From: Trema orientale | Lineage: Eukaryota; Streptophyta; Magnoliopsida; Rosales; Cannabaceae | DNA length: 64,000 nt | Direction of reading: 5' to 3' | Assembly (NCBI GenBank): GCA_002914845.1 | Contig: JXTC01000005.1 | Coordinates: forward strand, 310,001 to 374,000 | Shown: one piece after another, positions 1-11,431 of the stretch | Numbering within the stretch: position 1 is the stretch's first letter | How the letters are laid out: every line of letters starts with the position of its first letter | Translations under genes and position numbers: made by a program | The notes under the pieces: model-generated | What the model saw: the letters and a program-made list of their open reading frames with translations, nothing else | The model's database searches: none | Told to the model about the DNA's origin: nothing

Positions 1-1991
1 TCTTTTGTCCTCTTAGAAACCCCTCATTTGCAAACTCCCACCTATCTGGGTCAACTTTTCTAAATCCCTACAAATAATATTGATCATATATATCCAAATT
101 ACTTCTTCATCATCACGTTCATCCAACAATAATATATAAGTACTATATATACTAATCAAACTCTAAACAGTACATAACATAAAATACATATAAACTCAGT
201 TATCGAACATATATATCTAAATTTACGGCCAAATTATATAATTTGAATATGTATAATCAGGGGTGGCTCGACTATTAAGGCAATCGTCTTAGGCCTCACT
301 TCGAGTTAAGGTCTCAAATTACTAATTTCCTTTAAAGATTTCACATATTCGAAAGTTTTTACTCTCTATGTGTAGGCTTAAAAAATATAAATAATATATA
401 GTGATTTCAATATACTACGAAAATCTTAATCTCAATTCAATAGATCAATGTATTTTTCTAAAATTCATAAATTTTTTTATTTATTGCAAAAAAAAAAAAA
501 ATTGGTAGGCATCTTGCTTTATTTCCAAAATTGGAATAAATTTTTATTTTTATTTCGTTGTATTTTGTTATAAAGCTTATTTCTTCCAAAATTTTTAAAT
601 GTCATTAATTTCTTATTTAACGTCTATTCTTTCAGTTGTTAAGTTAATTTTTCTACCAAATTGGCTATTGATATATTTAATAAAGTCAAAATACATTATA
701 GTTTACATTTTTTATTACTCGGACAATATATCTAAAAAAATTTATCTTCTATCTTCAAAAATAATATTAAATTTTTTTCAAAAAAACTAGTCTAAAAGTT
801 TCTCATGAGTACAATTTAATTCCAAAATATATATTTTTTTTAAAATTTTGCCTTAGGCCCCAAAATTTATTGAGGCGACCATGTGTATAATTTCACTTTT
901 CTTTTTCAAGCCATTAATCAAACAAAATGTAAATACAAAAGTAAAACTCTTAAACCAAAATACAAAAAGAAACAGCTAAATATCTCTCACAAAAGGGGGA
1001 ATAATGATTTTTCTTTATAAGATGAGCTAGATGTTTCATGAACATGAATGAACAAACACTGAAAATGTGACATCCAGACAACCTAATATATAAATATACA
1101 TATATATATATTATACACATAAATAACTTTAATCTCGATTTTGAATGCGTACTCGACGAGTTGTCTAAATCAATCTCAAAAAGAAGAAAAAAAAATAGTC
1201 ACATACACAAATATTGAGCTGCCTCGCAAAGCTTGAGGTTGTGCTTTAAATTATAAAGTACCATAGCAATTAACTTTTAAAAGAGTAATATTACATAAAA
1301 TAAATCTCAAACATCTAAAATCTGTGATCAAATTTTAGGCATTTCATGTATTTATTCTTTTTCTCAAGCCATTACGCATCAGATGAACGTCAAAATGTCT
1401 ACATATAAAAAGAACCCATTAATCAAAATCGAAAGAGGAACAGTTATATATTAAATCTCTCATATAATATAAACGAAATGTTTTTCTGTATCATAAGAGC
1501 TAGATGTTTCATGAACATGAATTAAAATAATGTCACATCCAAAAAAAAAAAAAGAAAAACACCACTACTGAAAAGCAGTTTTATTCTCACTCTTGAGTCT
1601 TGAATGACTTGTCTAAATCTCAAAAAAGTAAAAAATTAAAAAAAAATGAAAAACGAAAAAATGATTACTGACTCACATAAGTGTTGAGCTGCCTCACAAA
1701 GCTAGAGAAATTGTTGTGCTTGAAATATCTGGGCAGAAGAGTCATGGCGAAGTTCTGGGGATCCCAAACGACAAAGCTGTTGTTCCCTCTGCTCCATGAA
1801 ACGACGTCGTTGGTCGCCGGGTCTTCCACGATCTCATAAGTCTTGTTCAGAAACGGCGGTGGGCCCGCGTCGTGGAGTGCCTCCATTGGCTGAGGTGCCG
1901 GATCCGCCGCCGCCGCCGCTCCCGCTCCCGCAATGAACTCCTCCTTCACTCGCCTCCCTTGATGACGATTCATACTCATTCTAGCTTGCAT
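1..1991 (-). CDS. Heat stress transcription factor, class A (A2/A6/A7-like), 5' part
   Basis: DNA-binding regulator of heat-responsive genes, expected to act in the nucleus as a trimer on heat shock elements. Exon 1 is 1677..1991 and encodes 105 residues: an Ala/Pro-rich N-terminus containing VKEEF, then the HSF DNA-binding domain from [18 protein letters not shown] to [11 protein letters not shown]. The donor GTGAGT follows the Tyr codon. Exon 2 starts at 67 after a TTGTAG acceptor and reads [17 protein letters not shown], then LRGQK, before the window edge. The intron (68..1676, 1,609 bp) sits at the conserved position inside the DNA-binding domain, phase 0. ATG 1991 is the first in-frame ATG; those at 1979 and 1973 are alternatives. 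The KEEF motif, the [15 protein letters not shown] block and LRGQK resemble HsfA2/HsfA6b, but the oligomerisation and activation regions lie off the window, so the subclass is inferred. Confidence 0.93.
258..883. mobile_element. Non-autonomous hAT-like element in the HSF intron
   Basis: A 626-bp insertion flanked by a perfect 8-bp target-site duplication, TGTATAAT (250..257 and 884..891). The left end reads CAGGGGTGGCTCGAC and the right end, reverse-complemented, CATGGTCGCCTCAAT: short imperfect inverted termini of the CAGGG type. The sequence AAGGC...CTTAGGCC recurs just inside both ends. There is no transposase frame. 8-bp duplications and CAGGG-like ends are characteristic of hAT elements. 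Confidence 0.75.
901..1733. repeat. Tandem duplication of the HSF exon 1/intron boundary
   Basis: Copy 1 (about 901..1262) and copy 2 (about 1357..1733) are diverged direct repeats offset by about 456 bp. Shared landmarks are TTTTTC(TC)AAGCCATTA (901 and 1357), GAGCTAGATGTTTCATGAA (about 1023 and 1497), GACTTGTCTAAATC-like sequence and TTGAGCTGCCTC. Copy 2 holds the real exon end and donor of the HSF gene. Copy 1, inside the intron, keeps a decayed relic of the last 45 or so exon bases (about 1199..1250) with a weakened donor. Confidence 0.75.
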
Positions 1992-2269
1992 ATACAAATC
2001 AATATATACACATATACATATATGTATATATGTTCCTAGTGGCCAACTGGGTATGAAGGAAAAGCTTTCGTTAACAAAGACTACTTACTATTCATATTAG
2101 GGGAGATTAGACCCTTTTCTTAGGGGCTAACAAATGAATATATTGAGAAACATGTTAGAGAAAATAAAGTGTATAAATTTTATATGTGTATCTATACAAA
2201 TATATATATATATATATATATGAATAAAGGTAGGTAGGAGGAGGAGTAGGAGGAGGCGAGTTTGGGTTG

Positions 2270-2341
2270 CTATATGGGGAGCTTAGAGGAAGAGTTGCTG
2301 AAAGAGACGTTGGGTTGAAAGAACCAAAGAGAAACAAGCAT
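2270..2341 (-). other. Possible upstream ORF in the HSF leader
   Basis: A 23-codon ATG-to-TAG frame on the minus strand begins MLVSLWFFQ and lies between the TATA box and the HSF start codon. Its ATG is only about 25 nt from the TATA box, so it may fall at or before the cap site. It could damp translation of the HSF if transcribed, but nothing else supports its use. Confidence 0.25.
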
Positions 2342-2360
2342 ATGGAAGGTGGCCTTCAAT

Positions 2361-2370
2361 TATTTATATA
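2361..2370 (-). promoter_or_regulatory. TATA box of the HSF gene
   Basis: On the minus strand the sequence reads TATATAAATA, about 370 bp upstream of the HSF start codon. It is a good match to a plant TATA box and would place transcription start near 2335-2345. That gives a leader of about 350 nt containing the AT microsatellite at 2202..2221. Inferred from sequence only. Confidence 0.55.
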
Positions 2371-2867
2371 CCTCAAATGTGTGTGTGTATATATTTTTAT
2401 TTATTTGTTGTTCTTTTTCACTTTAAACATGATAAGGTGGTGACGATGCTCAATGGGATTGAGATATTTTTCTCACNTGCTATAGGAAATATATGTTGGG
2501 AAAATTAGAAAAAAAAATTACTAAAACAAGGATTCTCATTGTAAAATATATGTACATTAAAAAAGACACTATAGAGTAAAAATCATTTCAGTTGAAATCA
2601 CAAATCTTGTTGATCCGTTTTATTATTATTTGAGATATGCTATGCTTAAACGCATATGAGGGATCTAAACTGTTCATTGGGTGGGCGTGGATCAATGGAG
2701 CGCTAAGATCCCTAGACACGTATGAAATAACACTACTCTCATTAAATTATATTATAATTATATACTCTTTACCTTGGATACAATTCTAATATGATTTAGC
2801 ATTTTTGCTATTTAGGAAAAAAAAAAAAAGAATTTTGTTTAGTTAGTATTTTGTGAAATTATGCAGA

Positions 2868-2955
2868 AGAATATTCTAGAGCATGAGAGGATATTTTTTT
2901 TAATATCCGAGTACTGGATTTGGGAGCGTTAGAAGGTTCTGGAACGTTCATGAAG
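2868..2955. promoter_or_regulatory. Heat shock element array upstream of the HSF gene
   Basis: At 2931..2955 five alternating GAA/TTC units sit exactly 5 bp apart: GAA 2932, TTC 2937, GAA 2942, TTC 2947, GAA 2952. A second cluster at 2869..2881 has GAA, TTC and a partial GA(G) unit with the same spacing. Three nGAAn units make a canonical heat shock element, so five perfect ones are a strong binding site for HSF trimers. The array lies about 590 bp upstream of the predicted transcription start of the minus-strand HSF gene, which suggests that gene is itself heat-induced. No gene was recognised immediately to the right. Confidence 0.7.
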
Positions 2956-5783
2956 TTGTGGTACAGGTATGGTGCTGTGGAACCCGCTGTAGCTGATGAA
3001 GAATGGTATTTTTTTTTTAAAGAAAATGAAGAATGGTACTTTTGCAAACAAATTTGGTTATCTAGCAGTAACAGTGTTATTACTATTAGTGGCTTCTAAT
3101 AGTTCTGAATTCTCAAATCTTTTTGGGGCCCCACTTTTTTTTTTTCGGAATCAAAATTGTTAAATGAAAAAAAAAATATGTATATATTAGAGAGAGAAGA
3201 ATACTTTAATTAAAGTCAGGCCAGCTACAGACCCAAGATATGGGATGGAGCTTTGTAGAACCTGAGCTCAAGTGGCCTTTATTTGGTGGGGTAGATATAA
3301 GGAACTAAAAAGTTTTATGACATGTATAAATGTCTTCAATGCTAAACATTATTGTAATACATGTATTGTGACACACAATGCAATATGTCATCAAAAAGCT
3401 TATGTGAAAGTCTGGAAGATATTTGTAACTACTTCTTTTATCAGTATAAGTGAAGATGGATAAACATTACCTCCAATATCACTCCTTTGAATATAGTAAC
3501 TACGTTAAGCGTATATGAATATCAGAACTTGGATCTTAAAAAAGTACTGAAATATCATCCTGTGAATCAATACCGTGAAAAGCATTATTCACACAAAGTT
3601 GAAATTGAAATTAATGTCGGCCATTTTGAGGAAGATTTACTGTTGGTGTAGTTAAGATAGACTGGCACCTCATTCCATCAAGTTTCTTTTTCGGGGTGGC
3701 AATAAAGTTTGAATGCCAAGTTTGCCATAACTTCATTAGCAAAAAGAGGAAAGTGTCACATGTTCATTGGCAGGTAAATGTTACCCAATGGAGTCATTTG
3801 ATGGACAACAAGAAGCAGACAAAATAACACATTATTCCAAAGGCATATTTTAAGTCCAAATATATATATGTGCCTTGTCATTCACTAACGCTTTAGATGT
3901 GCTTGTGCAATTAGATGGTCATCATAATAAGATCCATCGTGATGGACAGTATTGATATAATAGACCCCGTTTATCATAATAAGATCCATTACAATAGACG
4001 GTTTTGATGCAATAGACTCGTACATTATTAGCAAAGTAGTTTTAGATAGTTTTTGAGGTAGATAGTCAACTAGACATTAACTAAGAATCTCAAATGGAAT
4101 AAATAACCTTTGGAATCTAACTAAAAGAGGTAAAGGGGAAATCATTCTAAAAGATAGTTTATCAAAGAAGACCACATCAGGCCACAGAGCAATGCCCACC
4201 TCAGACCCCCAGAAAAAAGAATTGGATCTTTCTCATTTTCTATATTTGATTAAATGTTTAACTATAATATTTGTCTACTCTCGTGCAAATAGGCTAATTT
4301 TATTGGTACAAAGAAAAGAAAAAGGGGTATCCGAAGGAGGGGTTTTTAATTCATCCTGGCCCTTAGAATAGTGTCAAGGCCGGACACGTGTAAGATAAAA
4401 AGAGTGACACGATAGAGAGTCTACTTAGGGTTGAAAACTGAAATCATCTACAGATCAAGGAAGGTGCAGGAAGAGTGGAAGACAGAGCCATTGATAGCAA
4501 ATACAAACAAACATTAATTATTATTAATAAATAAGTGCTTTTAGAGGAGGGTAGAACCGCACCTAATATACCCGACAGAAGCAATTTTCAAAAGGCAACA
4601 CCAATGGGATTGAAAAGGGTAGCGTGGGTCCAAACCTAACTTCAGGGCAGACTTTGTATTTTTTATTTTTATTTGTTTATTTATTTTTTGGTTGTCTATT
4701 ACTTCTTTTAAAGGGAATTATTGCAATAAGGATCCATTAAACCATAATGAGATCTGGCTACTTTGTCACCCAAAATGGGACTTTCAAACCCACAAAGTGA
4801 TTACCAGCGCCTTCCAGCCAGCGAACGAACACTCACGAAGCTGACTGTTGGCAGTTTTCTTTATTATTTTTTTCCTTCTAAATTTTTTTATTTAGGCAAT
4901 GAATGTAAGAATGCGAGTCTGTGACTAACGAATACAAGTTCCACGGACTCGTTTCCAAAACTGTGCTACGAGACACACCACAACTATCTATTTTATCCTC
5001 ATGGTCCCACGTAGATCTTACATGAGACTGTAATGCTAGCAACATACTGAATAGACATCTTTCATGTGATCCGTAAGTCCCAAAATAATAGATTGAAACC
5101 AGGTCATTACTTGAAATACTACCGCCTTTCAGAACTCAAAACTAGGTCATTACGTGAAACATTACCGCCCATCTTTGAAAACAAATTCTGTAACCCTACA
5201 ATCTTCGAGGAAAGAGGAACTCGAACATATTGTCAAGTCTTGTGAGATGGAATCCGATACCTGATGGCATGGCCTGCCTCTCAAGGGTGTCTTCTTTTTT
5301 ACCAGAGGACTACCACTACCACACCACTTATGCCAAAAGTTTTGACTCTTGGCATTAATCAGAAAGATCAACTAAGTCTGTGACCATGGGGTATAAAGTT
5401 GTTGGGTCTTTTTGTTTTCGTTCCATTTTAAATACAAGAGTGAAAATCAAACAATATTCCAAATACTTTGCGTCTGGCTAGGATTTTTACCACTACCAGT
5501 TACCAGAAATGTCGTAAGCTGGAGCGTAATATATAAAAGCACAGAAATCATTAACTATAGATAAGCCAAGGTACCCAGAATTCATAAAAGATCATACAAA
5601 CATGGATACTTTTCACTAATTCCATCACGTTATTTTTGGGGTAAGTAGAGAATACTGCATAAACACCAAACAAGTAATACAGATAAACCAAAGGTACCCA
5701 ATACAAGCATGCGACCACACATAGGTAGCTATGTCAATTTCATGACATTATTTATATTCCAACAGACCCAGAGAAAGGCAGAT
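2956..5783. other. Intergenic region, no gene recognised
   Basis: AT-rich DNA between the HSF promoter and the 3' end of the first ARD gene. I see no reading frame with recognisable protein content. It holds a short tandem repeat at about 3919..4020 (two units of about 57 bp around CATAATAAGATCCAT) and another at about 5100..5168 (two units around AGGTCATTAC and TACCGCC). No RNA gene was seen. Confidence 0.5.
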
Positions 5784-8691
5784 TTATGCTGCAGCATCAA
5801 TAGCGTGATCACCACCTTTGTTTTGCACAAAATGTTCAACATACTCCTTCCTGCAAAGAAGATTGTTTTATGAGGATCGGGAAAGCATGTTGAATAAGAG
5901 GTAGATAACATAGAAACAAGTAGGGAAGTTCGAAACACAGAAAGTAAAGAGGAATGTGAGGCATACCTTGCAGGAAGATGATCGTGGGGACGATTAAATG
6001 GAGTCCAAACTGGGTCCCCAACGAAAAGCCTCAAGGCCTACAGAATGTATTTTGTGATCCTTTAGTACACATTAACACAATTTGTTAAAGATATTGCTAC
6101 ATGCTGCACTGAGCCATATATAACTTTTGGAAGTGCCTGTGCCACAAAGATATCCTACCATAACAGTCTACTTGGGACATTTGATGACAAAAATATGGAC
6201 CACTCTTTATGGAGTGGCATAACAAAGTACATGGGTTATGGGTACTTCCAAATCTGGTATACACTGTCATCAACTTATATACTATTTTCTCATCTTTCTA
6301 AAATGCCTATTGATACTTTATGCTCATGTTCTCCAAATTTTTGAAGGTAACAAGTAGCAACATAACCAATGCCTAGCAGTTAGCATAAGGAAAAAGTGCC
6401 CAGACTTTTTCAGGTATGTCTATGGATGGAAAGGAGTTTGAACTCAGCATGTACCAATTGCTGTTTTTATTCATGCAACACAAAAGTACCTTGATGTAGT
6501 TGTTTGTGTCCAGAGTAAAACGGTGATAAATTCCAGCAGGCAAAACAATCATTCCACCTTTCTTCACCCAGACACGGATCCAGCGGTCATTCCGATCTCT
6601 CACATCAAAATAACCTTCAAGAAAAAGGTAAACAATCAACAACTAGAACTAGCTGGTGAATTGAGGATAATAATCAAACCTAAGAATAACCAATCCTACC
6701 ACTTCCTGCCACAGCGTAGCGGATCTCCTCATCAGTGTGAAGATGTTCCTCAAAAAAATTTTTGATCTTCTCTTCATAATTTGGCAGCGTCTCTGGGGAA
6801 ACTTCACAGAAATCCTAAATGAAGGAAAGGCTAATCTAGTCAAAAGTTATGAAGCAATTGTCCATAGAGAGACATTGTCATGTTGCAAATACTCGGTTAT
6901 GAATTCTAGATCTCAATGAGCAAAAAGAAAGTGCGTTTCAACCTGCTATTTTAAGTTACTAATAACAACAACTACAAATAATAACTATAATAATAGTGAA
7001 ATTTATAATAAAAACAATAACAATAACAAGAGTACTAGAACAACAATAAAAATAACAAGTTTTGCAACAATAATAATAACAATCTACTAATCACTCATTT
7101 TAACTGTCAATAACAAGATTAGTAGAAAACGAATAAAAATAACAAGTTAAAAACCATAGCAATAAAATCACTTATTTTAACTGACTGTTGGTAACCTAAC
7201 CTGAAAAAAGATAACTATCAAGATAAGGACATGTCCCAATAACATTTTTTGGAAAAATAAAACCAAAAATTGCATAAAATGGTTGGACAAACCATGTAGG
7301 AGTATCCACGTTCAGAACGAATCTTCTTCAGCTCCTCATCTGTTTCATAATTATCAGCATCCAATCTCCAGCTTAGCACTCCAAGCTCTACAAGATCAGC
7401 AGAATAGCTCCAAATGTTCAAACACTATACAAATCAATAAATTCATTACGCAATATATTATGAAGAAATTCTCACCAGCAAGTTGGTCCAAAGATACAAA
7501 TTCCTTTGGTTCCCGATGATGAGGAAGTCTTTGGTCTTCAACACTATCATCCATATACCATGCTTGAAGAACTTCCTCTCTAGGATCCTGTATAACTTAC
7601 TAGTATCAGAAACCTGATGCTCCCCCAATTCCCAACCCCAAAAAGGTTCCTTCTATCATTTTTGGCTGGGAATGGAAAAAAATAAACCTAAACAAGAAAT
7701 CTTAAGGTTCAAGTATTCTATATTGGAACCCGCTCATGCGTACTGCAATAAACAGGGGGGAAAAAAGAAAAGAAAACAGATAATTGTCCAACATCTCATT
7801 GCATGAGTGTCTATATCAGCTCACTCCTTAACAAACTACACCTCAAAATATGTTACCGACCTAAAATATCAACTAATTTAGAGCATGCAAGCACACATCC
7901 AACAATGATGCATTTTGAACCAGATATTCAAGTGTTAAAATAATGACTTAAGACGGAAACCCTGCAATGCAACATCTAATTTAATAATCAAACGTAAAAT
8001 AACACACTAATTATCTTTACCACATCAACACATCATTTCTCGAGTCCTAACACATGATGCCCCCTCTCTATGGTGCAGTCAAAAAGGTGTCTTACAATAA
8101 TGAACTTGATATTACACTTCTAACCAGGTTGTAACAAGTGAAAGTAAACTACTGAAAATCCAAAAATGTAATAGACAGTTTACGGGTAATAAAACAATAT
8201 ATTAATTTTAACCTTGGAGAAAAGGTAAAAAACAAATCACAAAAATGGCTTGTGATTTGTAGCCTTCCAAACTCGGTTGAGCAAGTTTAAACATTAACAC
8301 TTTTTTTAACTTAACAACAAAAAGGATAAGAAATTTACAAAAAAATAAACTGTATCCCAACCTAAAATATACTACATGAAAATCACATCCTGCAATTTAT
8401 GTTAAATGAGAAGAAACCCACTACTCACTCCAAATAATAAACCAACTTTTGAAGATGTAGAGGTAGTCCTTTAAACTTTATACTACTCCCAAGTAATATT
8501 ACATGAATAGTAATACTTATTTGCAGCAAATCTTATCAAAAACTAATCCTTGGTAACCAAAAAATTCATAGGTTCCCCTACCACTAAAGCACCATCATCC
8601 CTCAGCTATCACCACTCAATTTTCAACCAAAAATTTCAGGAAATATTACTGGGCAAACTTGTTATTCATTCTCCGATTTATTTAAACATAG

Positions 8692-8726
<35 letters not shown>

Positions 8727-9047
8727 ACATATATCTATTTAGATATGACTGAACTCATACAAGTGAAAGCAGCTTCCAATTCAATTGGACTAAATTCCAA
8801 ATTTTTATTTATTAAAAAAAAAATAAATCCTACAAACTATATGCATCCAAATCATATACAGCAAATAACAAATCGATAAACCCAATAATCATGTCTCAAC
8901 AAATCCCTAAACAAACCCAGAAAAAAAAAAAAAAAAAACCCCCAAAAAAAAAAAGTTTTAAAAGCAAAAATTTTCTCGACAAACAAACAGAAAGAGAAGA
9001 AAAAAATTGGGAAGGGGTTTTGATAGTACCTTCTCCGGGGCTACCAT
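5784..9047 (-). CDS. ARD: Acireductone dioxygenase (ARD), 7-exon paralog
   Basis: Cupin-fold metalloenzyme of the methionine salvage (Yang) cycle. With Fe(II) it converts the acireductone 1,2-dihydroxy-3-keto-5-methylthiopentene and O2 into the 2-keto acid precursor of methionine plus formate. Exons on the minus strand: 9030..9047, 7476..7587, 7293..7387, 6700..6814, 6490..6614, 5967..6037 and 5784..5850. Together they make 603 nt, or 200 residues, the usual family length, and every splice phase closes. Metal ligands are visible: His99, His101 and Glu105 in [12 protein letters not shown], and His144 in PAGIYHRF. The protein starts MVAPEKDPREEV, longer at the N-terminus than its neighbour, and ends ...[10 protein letters not shown]. 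First exon of only six codons; 1.4-kb first intron with poly-A and TA/CA microsatellites. It lies 3.8 kb from a second ARD gene on the same strand. Confidence 0.96.
8691..8726. repeat. (TA)n(CA)n microsatellite in ARD intron 1
   Basis: An alternating TA run passes directly into a CA run inside the first intron of the 7-exon ARD gene. Likely length-variable; no function is indicated. Confidence 0.85.
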
Positions 9048-10450
9048 TGTTACGGAGCTATTCGGGCAAAGACAACAATATCTTTTCAATAGCTTATAAG
9101 CAACGCGTGCAGATTTAGGGGCCTAATTTTCCAATGGCCATTTTTTTATAGGTGCTGAAAATTAAGCAAAATGACCAAAATGCCCGTACGATGATTAAGG
9201 TAAAATTACAATAGTAGACGCGTCCAGGTTCATTTTAAAATGCCGGCTGGGGCCCTTTTTTCTCTGTGGGCAATCGATTACGTAGTTGAGGATATAAAAG
9301 TCAAAACAACGCCAGCTATGCGGCCGGCCCTGGACTTCAACGTTAAACGGTTTTTGGTAATTTTACGTAATTTCTTCCGTCCAGTGGTTTTATTTTTTCT
9401 TGTAATTTTGGAGGAAGAAAAAACCGAGTTAAAATCATCTATTGATTTTTCTTTTTTTCAAATGAATAAAAGTCGGGAAATTAGCCCCAGTACGATTTTT
9501 GAGCCTAAGTTTACTAAAATACGGCCCGCTTTTTCTTATTTTACATTTATACGATATTTGTTTGGGTTTTTACCGCACTTACAAATCTATGTTATTTTAA
9601 ATATTTTTAGCGTGCATTAGAAAAAAGATAGTGTAAAAAGGGTTGTTAGTTGTCTGAATATTTAAAGGATAGAATATTTAAATGAAATTATGGGAAAAAA
9701 AGGTATATTTGCAGGTGCTGATCATTCAACTGATGCACCCACGCTGACATTAGTACCTTGTGTTCCTTATGCAAACAACGTTCCCTTAATTTTTTTTTTA
9801 AAAAATGGGAAATTGTGGATAACATCAGCCTTTCCGTATTTTTCCAACTTTCTGTACGTAATGTCGTATTTTTTTAAGAATTTCATCCGTACCGTATTTT
9901 TTAAAAGTGCACTACTTTTTTCCGTATTTGTATAAATTCCCCAAAGTCAAAGAAGAATGGTGCTCATAGTGATGGCCCAGCCCAGCATGACCAATTTATA
10001 GTCCTTTATAATTTTCATTAGCACCTGAAACCTTTTTAATTGCATTAAAAAGGGTTTTGGCATGATCCAATCTGAATTAGGAAAATGACAAAACATTTCT
10101 TTTGCAAATACTACTTACTAGATGGAACTTTTTTTTAAAAAAAATAAAAAAATACCAAAGTTTAAAATTTTAACAAGGAGCAATGAAAATGCCTCAACTA
10201 TCATATTCCAACTGGCTCGAAGGAAAAGAAAAACCAGTGGGTGAAAATGAAAATCTAGTCATTTGAATTGACTAGGGGTAGAAACTAGTGAATGACAGTT
10301 TATTGTTTGATTCTAGAAGTAATCGAAGAGTAACCCTGGTCCTGATCTAATCGGCATCCATTCCACACTATTTTCATCGGTGAGAATTATAACGGCGACA
10401 AGATGTATCATGTCATGCTAACCTAATCAAATTGTGTTTATATTGTTAAT
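9048..10450. other. Intergenic region upstream of the 7-exon ARD gene
   Basis: Contains the promoter side of the 7-exon ARD gene, with no clear TATA box near the start. The plus-strand frame at 9240..9620 is open for 126 codons but shows no domain and is Phe/Leu/Ile-rich, as AT-rich DNA gives by chance. No RNA gene or clear transposon ends were seen. Confidence 0.45.
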
Positions 10451-11155
10451 GGGATAATATAACCCAAAAAAAAAAAAAAAACTCCTGAGTTTTAGCCTTT
10501 AGCCAAAGAAAACTCACACTTTTTTACTAATATCAGATAAAACTTTTTATTTATGTTTTTCTATCAAATCTTACCAGATCCATATGTATAGTCAAAATTA
10601 AAATTAAAATTGTTAAAAATGAATATTTGTAACTTTTGAAATCAAATAACAGAATTCAAAAAAATATTTTTTTTACTTGTTTTAAAACTATTACTCTAGA
10701 TTCCTAAGAGATTACGTATTATTTTTTAGTCTAGATGATAGCCTTTTAACTGTTTATGTAGATGCCTGTAGGCAATTTAGAGTATTGAAAATTAGAATCA
10801 AAATTATTAAAAATGAATGTTTGTAACTTTTGAAATCAGATAATAGAATTCAAAAAAAAATATTTTTTTACTTGTTTTAAAACTACTACTCTAGATTCCT
10901 AAGAGATTATATATTATTTTTCAGTCTAGTTGATAGCCTTCTAACTGTTTATGTAGATGCCAATAGGTAATTTTAAAGAATAAAATCGTTTCTGTAACAA
11001 TTTAATATCTTAATTTTGGCTGTATACATAAATCCGATTAGATTTAATAGAAAAACACAAATAAAAGATTTTAATTGATATTAATGAAAATGCATGGATT
11101 TTTTTTTTCTTTTGCTAAAATGCTAAAAATAATGGATTTTTTATGATATTATCCC
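10451..11155. mobile_element. Long-TIR MITE (Mutator-like) with internal tandem repeat
   Basis: A 705-bp element whose ends are about 150-bp imperfect inverted repeats. The left begins GGGATAATATAACCC and the right, reverse-complemented, GGGATAATATCATAA. Later shared blocks include TGTTTTTCTATCAAATC versus TGTTTTTCTATTAAATC. The centre is two tandem copies of about 194 bp (about 10591..10785 and 10785..10980) sharing TTGTAACTTTTGAAATCA and ACTCTAGATTCCTAAGAGAT. Long inverted termini suggest Mutator-like origin, but I could not read a clean target-site duplication. No coding capacity. Confidence 0.6.
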
Positions 11156-11431
11156 TTATTTTTAATTTATCTAAATAAAATATTTTACAAGAAATAATTT
11201 TATTTAATTTTTCATGATCAATTTCGTCTTATTCAACTAAATATGCGTTTTGAGTAATAATAGTCTTATTATATTCCGAATTGCCACCAAGAAAATCCAC
11301 GCACATGGACACATAAATTTGCGAAATATTTATTGAACAACTCCACACCATATCGTGAGATTTATGTCAACCAACGGTTTTAATTGCACCCATCTATGTT
11401 TAGCAAACCACTTTGAAGATCAAATCGATGT

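Noticed and set aside
5162-5371. 69-codon minus-strand frame, Ser/Cys-rich
   Set aside because: Suggestive composition but no recognisable domain, no suitable splice partners nearby, and it lies among small tandem repeats.
9240-9620. 126-codon plus-strand open frame in front of the 7-exon ARD gene
   Set aside because: Composition (Phe, Ile, Leu, Lys) is what open AT-rich DNA gives; no domain, signal peptide plus mature region, or homology recognised, and no promoter or splice context.
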